64,000 bases of DNA from Rhynchonema sp. JSB1_4 (taxonomy: Eukaryota; Nematoda; Chromadorea; Monhysterida; Xyalidae), in the NCBI GenBank assembly GCA_030248065.1, contig JASAMV010008978.1, forward strand, positions 1 to 64,000, read 5' to 3'. Below are positions 46,354 through 59,871 of the stretch, piece after piece. A program made the position numbers and the translations under genes. The stretch's first letter is position 1; each line of letters begins with the position of its first letter. Below the pieces are notes generated by a model that was not told the origin of the DNA, searched no databases, and was given only the letters and a program-made list of their open reading frames with translations.

Positions 46354-47120
46354 CAGGGTTGGGCAAAAAAAACGACGGCGTTTTTTCTTAAAAATCGACG
46401 TTTTTTTTTAAAAAAAACGCCTGGGTCGTTTTTCGTTTTTTTAAATCCTGAATTTCCTTGATTTTCCCTGATTTTTCAGGGAAAGTACCCTGATTATCAA
46501 GGAAAATCAATTTTTTGTGCCATTTTTTCAAAAAAAATTCGACCAATTTTTACTTTGTCGAGATACGTCCATATACGGAGTTTGACTTTCTGTGATCCTG
46601 AACCGCCACACCAAACGTATGCTCCCGGAAGGACTCGAACCTCCGACCTACCAGCCACCAGGCCTAAATAGCCAGTTGCTCTACCAACTGAGCTACGGGA
46701 ACGCGGTCTGGCTGCGGCTCAGAATCACTCATAAACCCAACGCACGCACGCTCAATACACAGTGCACCGCAGCACACACACATAATACCGGTCCGTTCGT
46801 TATACGCCTCGACGCGTATGGGTGTGTGTCTATTCGCCAGACCACATTTCAGTGATGACCCCGGCCAAAGTTGGTCCCATGATGCGGGTCTGATATGGGA
46901 TCTTAGCAACTCGCTGGAAAAGGGTTGAAACCCGTTTATTTTGCCTCAGAACACATAGAATTACTTCATTTAACCACGTTTTCTTCCCAACATGAGCGTT
47001 TTCCAATTTTTTTCGGGGCATATTTTGGTCATCTGGGCGTTTTAAAAAAAACATTTTTTTAAAAAAACGTTTTTTTTAAAAACGATTTTTTGGAAAAAAA
47101 ACGTTTCTTGTCCAACCCTG
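46354..47120. mobile_element. hAT-like element with perfect TSD and tRNA-like insert
   Basis: Ends CAGGGTTGGGCAAAAAA and TTCTTGTCCAACCCTG are inverted. The flanking duplication GTTACAGC (46346-46353 and 47121-47128) is perfect, which dates this as a young insertion. Both subterminal regions hold AAAAACG-rich repeats. The tRNA-like unit at 46619-46701 lies within. Confidence 0.85.
46619..46701 (-). ncRNA. tRNA-like / SINE module, second copy
   Basis: The reverse complement gives the same acceptor stem, box A (TAGCTCAGTTGG) and box B (GGTTCGAGTCC) as 5763-5845, with changes mainly in the anticodon region. Similarity continues outside the tRNA-like part (GAGCCGCAGCCAGACC before, GCATACGTTTGGTGTGGCGG after), so it belongs to a longer repeat and is not a standard tRNA gene. 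Confidence 0.55.
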
Positions 47121-47975
47121 GTTACAGCCCAGCAATAAGATCTGGGGCTTTTTGCAGCCAAATTTGCCAGAGGCGTTCGCACTGACGAGCCCTGGCGTCT
47201 CTGTCTGCGAAAGCAGGGCGAAACAAGCCAACATTACTGCACCTAGCACTTGCTAGGATCACAGGTCAACCTACGCTGACGTATATAACGTTGCTCCTGT
47301 CTCAGGTTAGCGTAACATCTGACTTTGGAGCTACAAAACCATCAGATTCCAGTGGATGCTGCTCAAGCTGTTGCAGAGTACTACAAGCACGACGACACAT
47401 TGATTCATTCGTTGTCATGATTCGAGGCACGTTTTTTGCCCTAGAATGCCAAATAAGCCAAGTTTTTTTCGAATAAGCCCGGCCCACGTCTATGGACGTT
47501 TCCAGTGATGCTAGGTGTGCTTACATGTGGATAGTGGGGGTTATAGAGGAAATATTTTTTCAATGTCAAGTCCCAAAAAAATGGTCCAAGGGGACTGGTT
47601 TGGCTTCTTCCGGCACTAGATTTTGTGTGCTTTCCGCTAGGATTGAGTGGAGTTTTTTTGCTGTCCCGGCGCCTCAGCACCTGAGCTTTACACATCTTGC
47701 GGGTACAAACCCAAGCTGTATTTTTATCCCGAAGCCAAATACAGTATGAAGTCTAGCTTACGGCACAGTATTATACGAACCATAGCAAAGGCGACAGTAA
47801 AAGAACATAAAGGCACAGGTGAATAATTGCTAGCTCTACTGTGACATACCAAGTAATACAATCTATTAAGCAAACTAACCCAAAACTCCAATGATTTCAT
47901 TACTGTAGCCTAATCAATTGAATAAGGAAGCCCTTCGATCTCAGTTTTCAAGCCTACTACATATAACATTTTGCT
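47121..47975. other. Intergenic stretch, no gene seen
   Basis: Unique sequence between the hAT-like element and the last cassette of the minus-strand Cys-rich gene. No exon or repeat is supported. Confidence 0.4.
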
Positions 47976-50750
47976 CTATTCCTCATCCGCGCGCTCTTTC
48001 TTTTCGTGACAATGGCATTCTCCCAACTGCAAGTGCCATGCCTTGCCCTCCGCCTCGCACTTGTCCATACATGACTGGATAGCTTCGTCTGGTTCTGTGA
48101 AAAACAATTGCAGGATATTACAAACGCTCTCGTGCGTTTTTTCACATTAGACTGAAGCAGTAAATTCATACGGGCACCAACCATGACGGCAGACGCAGCC
48201 CTCTTGATCCGAATACTTCCATCCGTACTTGGCCTTCTCCTCCACCACGCATTTGCGCTTGCAATCTCTGGCTTCCTGTTTCTTCGGCTCCTTGTTGTGG
48301 TGACGCTGAAAAAAAACAGATGTAAGGGCGCCCTTAGTCATAGTGGAAAATTGAACATTGAATTGAAAAAATAACGTGTCATAAAAAAGCGTTGAAACTA
48401 TGTCCAAGTTTTCCATTTCCATTTTCCAATATAGCTAAGGGCATACTGGAAATGGACAATGAAAATGAAACTGCAGCAGTCATGTTTTGACATGTGACAA
48501 AAACATTTTCTGTTCCGCTCACTTCTCGGTCGCTGATTGGTCAGATTTTACACAGAAAATGTTTTCTATCATTTCCATTTTCCACTATGCCCTTAGTCGT
48601 ACTGGAAAATGGAAATGGAAAACTTGGACATAGAATATTTTTTCATTTCCACTTTCCATTTTCCACTATGACTAAGGGCGCCCCAACACACTATCAAGCT
48701 TGATCGGATCAGATTGGACCGCACATGTTTTGGTTACTTGCGATTTTCTCTGGATTGAGGACTTGATTTCGATCAGCGTATTAATGCTGTGCACATTATA
48801 CCTGCTGTGGTTACACCCGGAGTAAGAGACAGACAGACATAGACAGCGTAAAAGATTTTCATTTCATGTCCGGAAACAACTTATCGCGAGTTATATTAGT
48901 AGGATCACTAATCTCTTAATTATCCTAATCCGAAAAAGGTCACTTTAACGTTTCCAAGGCTGGACTGGTCCGATCCGATCAGATCACCCAGCTTGGCATT
49001 GCTCGTCATGGTGATTTTTTTACCCTCAACGGGCAAGACCATGCCAGACCTCTGTTGTTTGTTCCTTTTTGTCGTGACAATGGCATTCTCCGAACTGCAA
49101 GTGCCACGCCTTGCCCTCCGCCTCGCACTTGTCCATACATGACTGGATTGCTTCGTCTGGTTCTGTGAAAAACAATTGCAGGATATTACAAAAGCACTCG
49201 TGAGTTTTTCACAGAGAAATTAGTCTGAAGCAGTAAATTCATACGGGCACCAACCATGACGGCAGACGCAGCCCTCTTGATCCGAATACTTCCATCCGTA
49301 CTTGGCCTTCTCCTCCACCACGCATTTGCGCTTGCAATCTCTGGCTTCCTGTTTCTTCGGCTCCTTGTTGTGGTGACGCTGAAAAAAAAACAGATGTAAG
49401 GGCGCCCTTAGTCATAGTGGAAAACTGAACTTGGAAATGAAAAAATAATCTATGTCCAAGATTTCCATTTCCATTTTCCAATATGGCTAAGGGCATACTG
49501 GAAAATGGACAATGAAAATGAAACTGCAGCAGTCATGTTTTGACATGTGACAAAAACAATTTCTGTTCCGCTCACTTCTCGGCCGCTGATTGGTCAGATT
49601 TTACACAGAAAATGTTTTGTTTCATTTCTATTTTCCATTATGCCCATAGTCGTACTGGAAAATGGAAATGGAAAAGTTGGACATAGAATATTTTTTTCAT
49701 TTCCACTTTCCATTTTCCACTATGACTAAGGCGCCCTAACACAATATCAAGCTTGGATCGGATCAGATTGGACCGCACATGTCTTGCGTCTTACGGTTAC
49801 GTGCGATTTTCTTTGGATTGACGACTGACTTTCGATCAGCGTATTAATTTGGTGCACATACATGTTGTGGTTATACCCGGAGTAAGAGACAGACAGACAG
49901 CGTAAATGTTTTTCATTTCATGTCCGAAAACAACTGATAGCGAGTCAAATTTTAACCTGTATCGTTTGTTCCATTTTGTCATGACAGTGGCATTCTCCCC
50001 TTTGCAAGCGCCATGCCTTGCCCTCCGCCTCGCACTTGTCCATACATGACTGGATTGCTTCGTCTGGTTCTGCGAAAAACAATTGCAGGATATTACAAAC
50101 GCACTCGTGAGTTTTTTCACAGAGAAATTAGCCTGAAGCAGTAAATTCATTCAGGCACCAACCATGACGGCAGACGCAGCCCTCCTGATCCGAATACTTC
50201 CATCCGTACTTGGCCTTCTCCTACACCACGCATTTGCGTTTGCAATCTCTGATTTCCTGTTCCTTCGGGCCTTGGTTGTGGTGACGCTGCAAGCGCAGAT
50301 ATTGGGTTGGAACTCACATAACAAAGTTAAGCTCTCCGTCAAGCACAACGTCAGAACTCAAAGTCAGATGTTTCTTCGTCACGCTGGATGATGCAGCAGA
50401 CGCAGCCAGCAAGACGCTGAAACATCTGACTTTGATCTTTGACGGTGAACTTGACTTTGTTTTGTGAATTCCACCCGTTGTGAATTTTTTTTGGCGACCA
50501 ACCGCTTAGATGGGGAGCCATATCTCAATTTAAGGGCAAGACTGTTCGGTTGGTCCACGGTACGGGAAAGCACAGTTGTGTTTATTTTTGCGACACAGCC
50601 TCCCCCCAACTAAAGTTTGGTCATATAGTGCCCTCAACATCGATACTCCGGCATACGGAAACTTCCAACAACAACATGTAAATTCGTTTCCCTTACCGCG
50701 TGAACCAGAGTCAACATCAACAATAGACCAGCTGCGACGACACAACGCAT
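47976..50750 (-). CDS. Secreted Cys-rich peptide gene with three repeated two-exon cassettes
   Basis: Read on the minus strand, exon 1 (50750-50697) encodes a signal peptide (MRCVVAAGLLLMLTLVHA) ending in phase 0. Three cassettes follow, C (50286-50163, 50069-49945), B (49378-49255, 49162-49026) and A (48305-48182, 48094-47976). Every first cassette exon is 124 nt, phase 0 in and 1 out; every second one is phase 1 in and runs to its own stop. Each codes for CKRKCVV..EKAKYGWKY and GCVCRHGWC or close variants, then EPDEAIQSCMDKCEAEGKAW and GECHCH. The CxxxC and CxC pattern occurs twice, as in small disulfide-rich folds such as CSalpha-beta peptides, but no family is certain. Cassette C has TAG where A and B have GAG, so exon 1 spliced to C would give a truncated product. 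Either the cassettes are alternative exon pairs or they are gene duplicates of which two lost exon 1. Confidence 0.6.
48326..48684. mobile_element. GGGCGCCCTTAGTC MITE upstream of cassette A
   Basis: AGGGCGCCCTTAGTCATAGTGG and CCACTATGACTAAGGGCGCC are the inverted ends; ATTTTCCATTTCC motifs repeat inside in both directions. It begins about 20 bases upstream of the cassette A acceptor and shares its position with the copy at 49399, so it was probably carried along by the duplication. The stretch 48685-49025 is the unit spacer, which is also repeated at 49737-49944. Confidence 0.65.
49399..49736. mobile_element. GGGCGCCCTTAGTC MITE upstream of cassette B
   Basis: It is nearly identical to 48326-48684 and at the same place relative to its cassette. 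Cassette C (50163-50286) lacks it: the two sequences part just after GTGACGCTG. Confidence 0.65.
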
Positions 50751-50834
50751 CGTTAGTCCGGACACGAAAAGGCGAAAGGAGAAAACGCAAAGTCTTTTCG
50801 ACAGAATAAAATGAATGTCGAATAAACGTGCATG

Positions 50835-50842
50835 CTTATATG
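50835..50842 (-). promoter_or_regulatory. Candidate TATA box of the Cys-rich peptide gene
   Basis: The reverse complement reads CATATAAG, 85 bases before the ATG at 50750. It is the only TATA-like box ahead of the signal-peptide exon, and none is seen ahead of cassettes A or B. The rest of 50843-51066 shows nothing else. Confidence 0.4.
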
Positions 50843-51065
50843 CAAACGGTTGCGAGCATGCAAGCAAAAAATCCGGTTCTGGACGTATACGGTAGTTGAA
50901 ACTGGAACAACTCTTGATGATCTTCGTTTGGGGACCATGGTTTGATTTATTGACCTTATAGTACGTTCAGCTACATACCTGAAACAAACAGCGAAATGAT
51001 CATTAAAACCAGCCTTTCATAGGGAACTTTGGTGTGCATAATACACATTGTTTAAAGCGCGCGCG

Positions 51066-53334
<2,269 letters not shown>

Positions 53335-56003
53335 ATGGAGATGCACACAACTGAGATGAACATGTTACTGTGGGCCTACGCGATGACGTTGTGTTTTGGC
53401 CCGTTGGTAACTGGATGCGTTATCGTCAACGAAAGTCAACGGAAAATAGGTTAGGAAAAAAGTACAACAGCTATATGATTGCTGAATACCTCTTTGGCAG
53501 TGTGAAATCACCATTTCGATTCCGTCTTAGTTTAAACTAACTGATACGGAGAAAAGTTCAGGAAACCTGCAAATTCAGTTCAGCGCTCCAGTACTCAGAA
53601 AAGCGGCAAGGCTCGAAGTGAATAATTAAAACATGTAGGCATCTCACTTCAACGTCAAAACTTTATCGGCAAAATTTCAGCAGCTCGTGAATTTTGCGAA
53701 GCACAGGGGTTCGTTGCGCGCATAGCCGGTAACCGCTGTATTGTGAAACCGAATGCGGCGACTGCTGATTGGGCATCCGCTACGTGTGGCCCAATCAACG
53801 GACTGAAAAATCCCCGACTGGTGTGTATGTCGGTCTTAAACATAAAGCTTACGAGTGAATTACGAAACAAAATATTCTTGTCTTAGGCCTATCCGTACAG
53901 CATATCAATTCGAGCTGCCATGATCGAAATGTATAACATACACCCATCTAACGTTAGCAACTGGTTACTGTTTTTTTGGAAAATGACGGTCTGCATAGGT
54001 TCTCACGCACATACATGCCCACTCTGATGTTTTTAGGGTCCTGGTTCTTACACAGCATTGTTTCAAGTGAACACCACGGATGAACCAGCGGGAAATTGGG
54101 CGTTGATGAGAACCGATGGTGGACCACCAGTGGACGTGCCAAAAGGTGAGCACTTGCTGTTCATATATGGTTCGGTGGGGGAACTGTCTGGGAATGAAAA
54201 CTCGTCCAAACAAGAACCCAAGAGTCTGTTTTGCAGACACGATTGAATGGCTGCCGAATGAGCCGGCGGACGAATGGATTGGCTACACGACCGGAATTGA
54301 GCGCGCTGTGGCCTGGTACCTGCCGGGTACAACAATTCAGTTCGATGACCACAAAATCGCACCAAACGCTGGACTCATTGCAGCAAACGAGTATTCCTGG
54401 TACTGTGAATACGGTGAGTGACACTGGTGTTGGTTTGTGCACGAGCGTCGCTTTCAGGCCGATCGCTATTATTATTCACCGCCTTTGGTTTGAGTACGAT
54501 GTAGCAATCTCCAGAATTCGTGTCGCCGGTCGAAGCAGCGTCTGAACGAGTGAGCACCGGAGTGGAACTGAACTCAACGCTTGTCATCGAGCAGACCACA
54601 ATGGGTCACGTGTTCGACTGTGCGAAACGTTGTGTGGATGCGTATGTGTGTGCGTCATTTGGATACAATCAGGTATTTGTCAATCTGTTTCATCGGGTGG
54701 GATTCACAAACCAAAGTCAACGTTCATCGTGAAATTCAAAGTCACGTGCAAAATGACGGTGAATTTTCACGAGTTCATCGTCGAGCTCAACGTTACGCTC
54801 GCGTTTTACTGTAAAACAGTGCTGCGCTGCACAGCTGTGGTGTGTTTCCACAGCCCTGCCTGTGCCACTTATAACGTTGTGAAAAGCTAGTTTGGTCGCC
54901 CGATAGTTTTGCGATTCCCATTGCAAGCCTGACTTTGAACATTGACTGAAGGTGAAATTGACGGTGAACTTGAAGATGAACGCCTGAAAGTGCACCGTCA
55001 TTTTACACGTAACTTTGAGGTTGACAGTGAACTTTGACGTTGACCTTGACCCTGTTTCGTGAATTCTATCCAGTTACTGGTTTTCTAAGTTTGAAAACGT
55101 GCGCGGTTTCAGGCAAGTGGATCATGCAAACTATATTGGGTGCACAGTCTGCATCCGAAGTACAGCACGTGGCTGCAAACAGCCGATGCTTTTGAAGAGA
55201 TTTATGATGTCCTTGGATAACCATCTGCAGGAAAACGATTTTCTGCAAGCTTCATTGAGAAAACTGTTGATTGTATCAAATATTAGTATACTCAGTTCTA
55301 TATTATTACTCCAACTTTTTAAACTCAGACTCAAACCTTTTATCTTGCTATTCAGTCGTTGTCAGCTTTATTATTACAATTTACTTACATATATTGCTTG
55401 TTTTTTGCTCCCCTGTTGTCTTGTCGATATAATTTCATTTAATTACGTTTTTAAAACCACGAACTCATGAGACGACTTATTTTGAAGTTGACTTGGACGG
55501 ATCCAATAATGTTCCGGTTCCACGTATTTCGAAAATGAAAGAAAGAGAAATGCATGTATTTATTAAAAACACGCTCTCCACCTCGGTGCGTAAATTCCCT
55601 TTTGACTCCCAAAGCATTTGTGTGCTGAACAACGTTGCTGTTCGCGTAAGCACGGGACAAATTGAGGTCAGCCAGCTGGAACTTGTCGTCATGTCTCTCG
55701 GCCCAATCTCTTTCTTTTGTTTGCGAAAACCCAATTTTTAGTAACCGGCGCTTTTTTAAATCTGGCCAAGCAAGCTTTAAAAAGAGTCGTCTCATGAGCA
55801 CGTGGCTGGACCATACGCCTTTCCGTTTTATGCATTCAGATCAACAGCGTTGTTGTGGTGTCACTTGCGACGCTGCTGCTACACTCAAGCTGTGTAGCTT
55901 GGAATATGCGCTGCACACAGTGTGTATTTATAATGTAAGCAACAAATACAGATAAGTTCTTGGATAATCATAGGTGGCGGAAACATCGCGGTGTCGTGTG
56001 TAA
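53335..56003 (+). CDS. Secreted CTLD-PAN protein, copy 1 (complete)
   Basis: Seven exons fit: 53335-53449, 53681-53820, 54037-54145, 54237-54413, 54515-54672, 55848-55934 and 55974-56003 (271 residues). Exon 1 holds a signal peptide (MLLWAYAMTLCFGPLVTG) and the family tag IVNESQ. Exons 2-4 look like a C-type-lectin-like domain: AAREFCEAQGFVARIAGNRC at the start, WLPNEPADEW in the loop region, and EYSWYCEYE at the end. A classic calcium/sugar EPN or QPD motif is not evident, so it may bind protein or an unusual glycan. Exons 5-6 give a PAN/apple-like module (FDCAKRCVDAYVCASFGYN, then CCGVTC and LCSLEY). The first five exons are firm. The last two are weaker: intron 5 is long because it holds a MITE, and the final exon is only ten codons. 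Likely a secreted recognition or mucus/cuticle protein (inference). Confidence 0.7.
55457..55805. mobile_element. MITE with CTCATGAGACGACT ends, in intron 5 of the CTLD-PAN gene
   Basis: CCACGAACTCATGAGACGACT and AGTCGTCTCATGAGCACGTGG are inverted ends. No clear target duplication is seen. Confidence 0.6.
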
Positions 56004-56522
56004 CTGACGACAATATGCTGTATGTGGGGCAACTTATTAGTGTGGCCAGTCCTTACAGTAGAAACGTCAGCGTCCAATGATAATATTCGGTCTTTGCAAA
56101 ATTAGATACAGTGTTATATGCGCATAAGTTTGTTTCGTAAAACAGCATATGCACATACATGATGGGGTATGTTCAGTTCGTCCAATAGTACTGTCGTCCA
56201 ATCAGGAGAATATGCATGCGCATCCGTAACCCATTGAAGTTCGGCACAATACAGATATCATGCGGCCGTTGGTCGATGATGTATTGCTTCGCAATGTTCG
56301 AACATGGACAGCCAGAGAGCTTATTGAAACATGAGACCAGAAACTGATGCTGGGCATACGTTTCGACTGAACGCATACGGTTGCCGCGGGTGACATACTG
56401 TTTGGAGACAAAGCAACGAGCGCAAAGCACTTGCGTCATGCTGGTTCAATGGTCGTCGGGGACAACAAGTGAACATCGGAAAGCGCCGTCAATACTAACT
56501 CTGGCATCAACTGGAGATCAGA
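56004..56522. other. Intergenic stretch, no gene seen
   Basis: Unique sequence between the CTLD-PAN gene and the second TTAA element. No exon is supported on either strand. Confidence 0.4.
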
Positions 56523-56526
56523 TTAA

Positions 56527-58397
56527 AGGGCTCGGGACACAACCGAAGGAAGGGCAGCAGAGCGCAGTATTATACATCGTTGGAAAGCACTGTGACAGCA
56601 TATATCACGCACAAATGTTAAGCTCCTTACAGGTTCGCTATCTCTTGGTAGAGCGACTTTTCCTTCCGGAAAAAGTGAATTTTTTCACAACTTGAAACGA
56701 CCGGTGCAGAAACCCTGAATGAGTCGAAAGTCAAGTAACACGTGGATAGGATTATAACAGTTTCTGGATAACTTATCATGAGCACTTCAGTCGCTCAAAG
56801 CATTGCTTCACTCGGTGAGGGTGCGAAACGTACCAAAAATCGGCCTTGTTTTTCGAAAACAAAAATTTGCCTCTAAATTTTGAGGCCGCGCTTTGTGTTG
56901 CAGAAATGAAAATGCAATAGAAAAATAGAGCACTTTCGAAACTACCAGAAAATAAGGTTTTTTAAATTTGGAAACACTTAGGTAACGGCGTCACAGGCCG
57001 AAAAACACCTGAAAATTGCCCCTAAACTGCATAGTTGCATTCATTGACGGAAATGTGATGTAAATGAGCCACGTAATGCATTGCAGTGGAAACGAGAAAG
57101 TCAGATAACCGCACAGTCCAACAATCCAGACGAGTTTCAAGACTTCAAACTCCATGGTCCGGCTGCTGCAGCCATGCCAGCCTGAATAAGATATTTGGCT
57201 ATAAGTCGTTACTGTTAGAGATTATTGCACATTTGATAGCATCAAACGATGTAGCTTCAATGTAGCTATCGAACGATATATAACATGCCCATACTATCAC
57301 CTACTACGGACATGAAACGGTCAAAATTCGGAAAGCACACACGGTGACGTGACGGTTCATTCCAGAATCGTTAAAAAAGCAATTTTTTAACCTCTGCCCT
57401 TAAGCGTAAGAATTTATTGGGGCTTGTTATATATCATTCGAATGCTAATCCCAAGATACATTTTTTGGTGCTGTCACATTTACAATAGCTGTTAACAACA
57501 AGCATTTATACAGTACCGGATGCATTCTAGGCTGAAAGTTGAAGTCGCGTGCACGCGCGCGCACGCGCTTGCGAAACAGTGCAAAGTATAGGCAAAAGTC
57601 GAAGTAACTTCGCGTGCACGCGTAGTTTTGCGCGTGCGCTGGCGTGCGCTCCCTATGTTTTAGCACGAGGAGGTCGCGTGCACGTGACTTCAACTTTCAG
57701 CCTAGAATTGCACCCGCAACTGTAGCTGAATATCATATTCAGGTTAGTATGGCTGCTCCGAGAGATCTGTAGACCTTGGGGTCTTCGGACCTTGATACGT
57801 TGTTAAACCAGACGCTTCTCTCACTTTTTTGTTTAGAATCCGATACAATCTGTGGCCTTTATGTGTCACAATTCTGGCGATGAATGTAACCACCTAATTT
57901 AGCGGCAATTTAAAGAATTTTTAAGGCCTGTCACGGAGCTATCCATGAGTTAAAAAATTTAAAAACCTTATTTTCTGGTACTTTCTACGATGCTCTATTT
58001 CCCCATTGCATTCTTATTTCCGCAGCGCCAAGCGTGGCCTCAAAATTTAGGGACAAACTTGTGTTATCATAAAATAAGGCCAATTTTTTGAATTTTTCGC
58101 ACCCTCATCGTGTGAAGCAATGGTTTGAGCGACTGAAGTTGTGATGGTAGGTTATTCTGAAGCTGTTGTAATTCTATCCACGTGTTACTTGACCTTCAAC
58201 TCATTTGGGGTTTCTGCACCGATCGTTCCAATTTGTGCAAAAATTCAGTTTTTTCTGGAACGAAAAGTCCCTCTACCAAGAGATAGCGAATCTCCAAGGA
58301 GCTTTAAATTTGTGCGTGACATAGGCTGTGGGAATGCTTTCCAACGGTATGTAACAATATGTCCAGCTACCCTTCCTTCGGTTATGTCCCGAGCCCT
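56527..58397. mobile_element. TTAA-flanked palindromic element, copy 2, with nested MITE
   Basis: The ends match copy 1 at 2938-4593 (AGGGCTCGGGACA and inverse), again with TTAA on both sides (56523-56526 and 58398-58401). Without the 212-bp nested insert at 57511 plus its TA duplication, its length is 1657 bp against 1656 bp in copy 1. The two copies are very similar base for base, so both are recent. Confidence 0.8.
57511..57722. mobile_element. TA-flanked MITE nested in the TTAA element
   Basis: CAGTACCGGATGCATTCTAGG and CCTAGAATTGCACCCGCAACTG are inverted ends; TA is duplicated (57509-57510 and 57723-57724). Copy 1 has the empty site TTTATAGCTGAA at about 3919-3930, which proves insertion at a TA. 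A GC-rich interior repeats GCGTGCACGCG. Confidence 0.9.
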
Positions 58398-58462
58398 TTA
58401 AGGCTCGGCGCTCACTGATCATTTGATATCAGGAACAGGCACTACGTGCTTGCCACTGTTAA

Positions 58463-58911
58463 AGGGGACCCGACATTATACATTTTTGGAGTGACACACA
58501 CCAATATTACTGCAGAAATGACAAGAAGACATCTGAAGTCACACGTTTTGAAAAGACAATGTGGTCGAACTTCAAAGATTTCATTCAGAAATTCACCTCC
58601 GAATGTCGACTGCAAGGAACAAAGTTTACTTTGCTGTAGTCGCTCGGCTCCCTGAAAAACAGGCATCGAGCTCAAAAAATGAAACAAGAAAATGTTTAGG
58701 GCGAAGCACATGGCTCTAGACAGGTACAATTTTATAACACTGGAAATTTCTGTTTGGGCCACACTGTGAATTAGACTTGAACCACTAATTTCGACCAGCG
58801 TGAAAGATATTCGCCAGACGTAGGGGAAAAACTTTTACGCTGGTCGAAACCAGTGCTTCATGTCTTAATATTGGTGTGTGTCTCTCCAAAAATGTATAAT
58901 GGCGCCCCCCT
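58463..58911. mobile_element. TTAA-flanked MITE (AGGGGACCCGAC ends)
   Basis: TTAA (58459-58462) then AGGGG, and CCCCT then TTAA (58912-58915). The subterminal CATTATACATTTTTGGAG with GACACACACCAATATTA is matched inverted at the right (TAATATTGGTGTGTGTC, CCAAAAATGTATAATG). Frames within it are shadows. The 58916-59107 stretch holds no gene but may carry the next promoter. Confidence 0.8.
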
Positions 58912-59107
58912 TTAAGACCAAATTGTACTTTGTTCTCTCACGCTACATGAAACAATTTCTCGCGCTGTGATTGGCTGGTGCGCGCCTGAGAGAAAATCAG
59001 CGCGAGAAAATTTGTTCCGGGTTGCGAAAAAGAACGAAGTATAGTTAGGTCTTTAGTGTGGAACCGCTTGACAGCAGTTTTAGTCACGAACTCGTTTTGC
59101 GACGAAG

Positions 59108-59471
59108 ATGCTCTGGAATTCCCTTGCTTTCTGGTTGTGCTGTTGCCCTCTGGTCATTGCTAACATTCTCGTCAACGACAGTCCTCCTAAAAGAGGTGAG
59201 AGAGTCGTACATATCTTATCATGTTTCCAAAGTGTTAAAAAAACTGCTCAGTAAAAGACTTCTCTGTGTCAAAAATTGGTCATCGAACAAGATCTGGACT
59301 TATATGCAATACTATATATTCAATGCTGCAGTCGCCCGTGAGCTGTGTGAGGCGCAGGGCTTCGTAGCTCGCATGGCTGCTAATCGATGCATTGTGAAAC
59401 CCACTGGCACAACAGCCGATTGGTCTGGCGCTTACTGCAATCCTATCAACGGACTTAAAAACCCTCGATTG
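59108..59471 (+). pseudogene. CTLD-PAN protein, copy 2, only two exons found
   Basis: Exon 1 (59108-59195) encodes a signal peptide (LWNSLAFWLCCCPLVIA) and NILVNDS. Exon 2 (59332-59471) encodes RELCEAQGFVARMAANRCIV and NGLKNPRL, close to copy 1 exon 2 with the same length (140 nt) and phases. No counterparts of exons 3-7 are visible up to 63904. A LINE ends about 400 bases downstream, so the gene is probably truncated, although distant exons cannot be ruled out. From 59472 to about 59870 I see no coding exon. Confidence 0.6.
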
Positions 59472-59871
59472 GTGAGCCAATGAATGCTGGTTTCCGGCTA
59501 AGCCGTTACATACAGCCTCAGTGTGTCTCTGTCTCGTATCGCATTTTGTTTTGTGATTACAATACAGTTCAGTTTCAGTTTTCTTTAATTTCACATGTTA
59601 ACAGACTTACTAGTGCAATACATTTTCCGACAGAGCGCAAGGCTGGCTGCGCTTGCGCTTACACATGCATTGGAAGGCTGTGGTGCTTGTCGCACGCGTA
59701 ACAAGCGTCTCAGCTTCTGCCGCCTGCTGTGTTTTGCGCCCGGAACCACGTCAGAGACGGAACGCACGGTGTGCAGACCCCAAAAATACCTCAGGCGACT
59801 TATAGGTCGACTGAAACATAAGGTGCGGAGAAAGCCTGGATATGTTGGCGTTTTTGGGTATTTAAGACTGT

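Noticed and set aside
47976..50069. Calling the Cys-rich cassettes a toxin family
   Set aside because: A CxxxC/CxC pattern alone is shared by many secreted peptides, and nothing else supports a toxin role.
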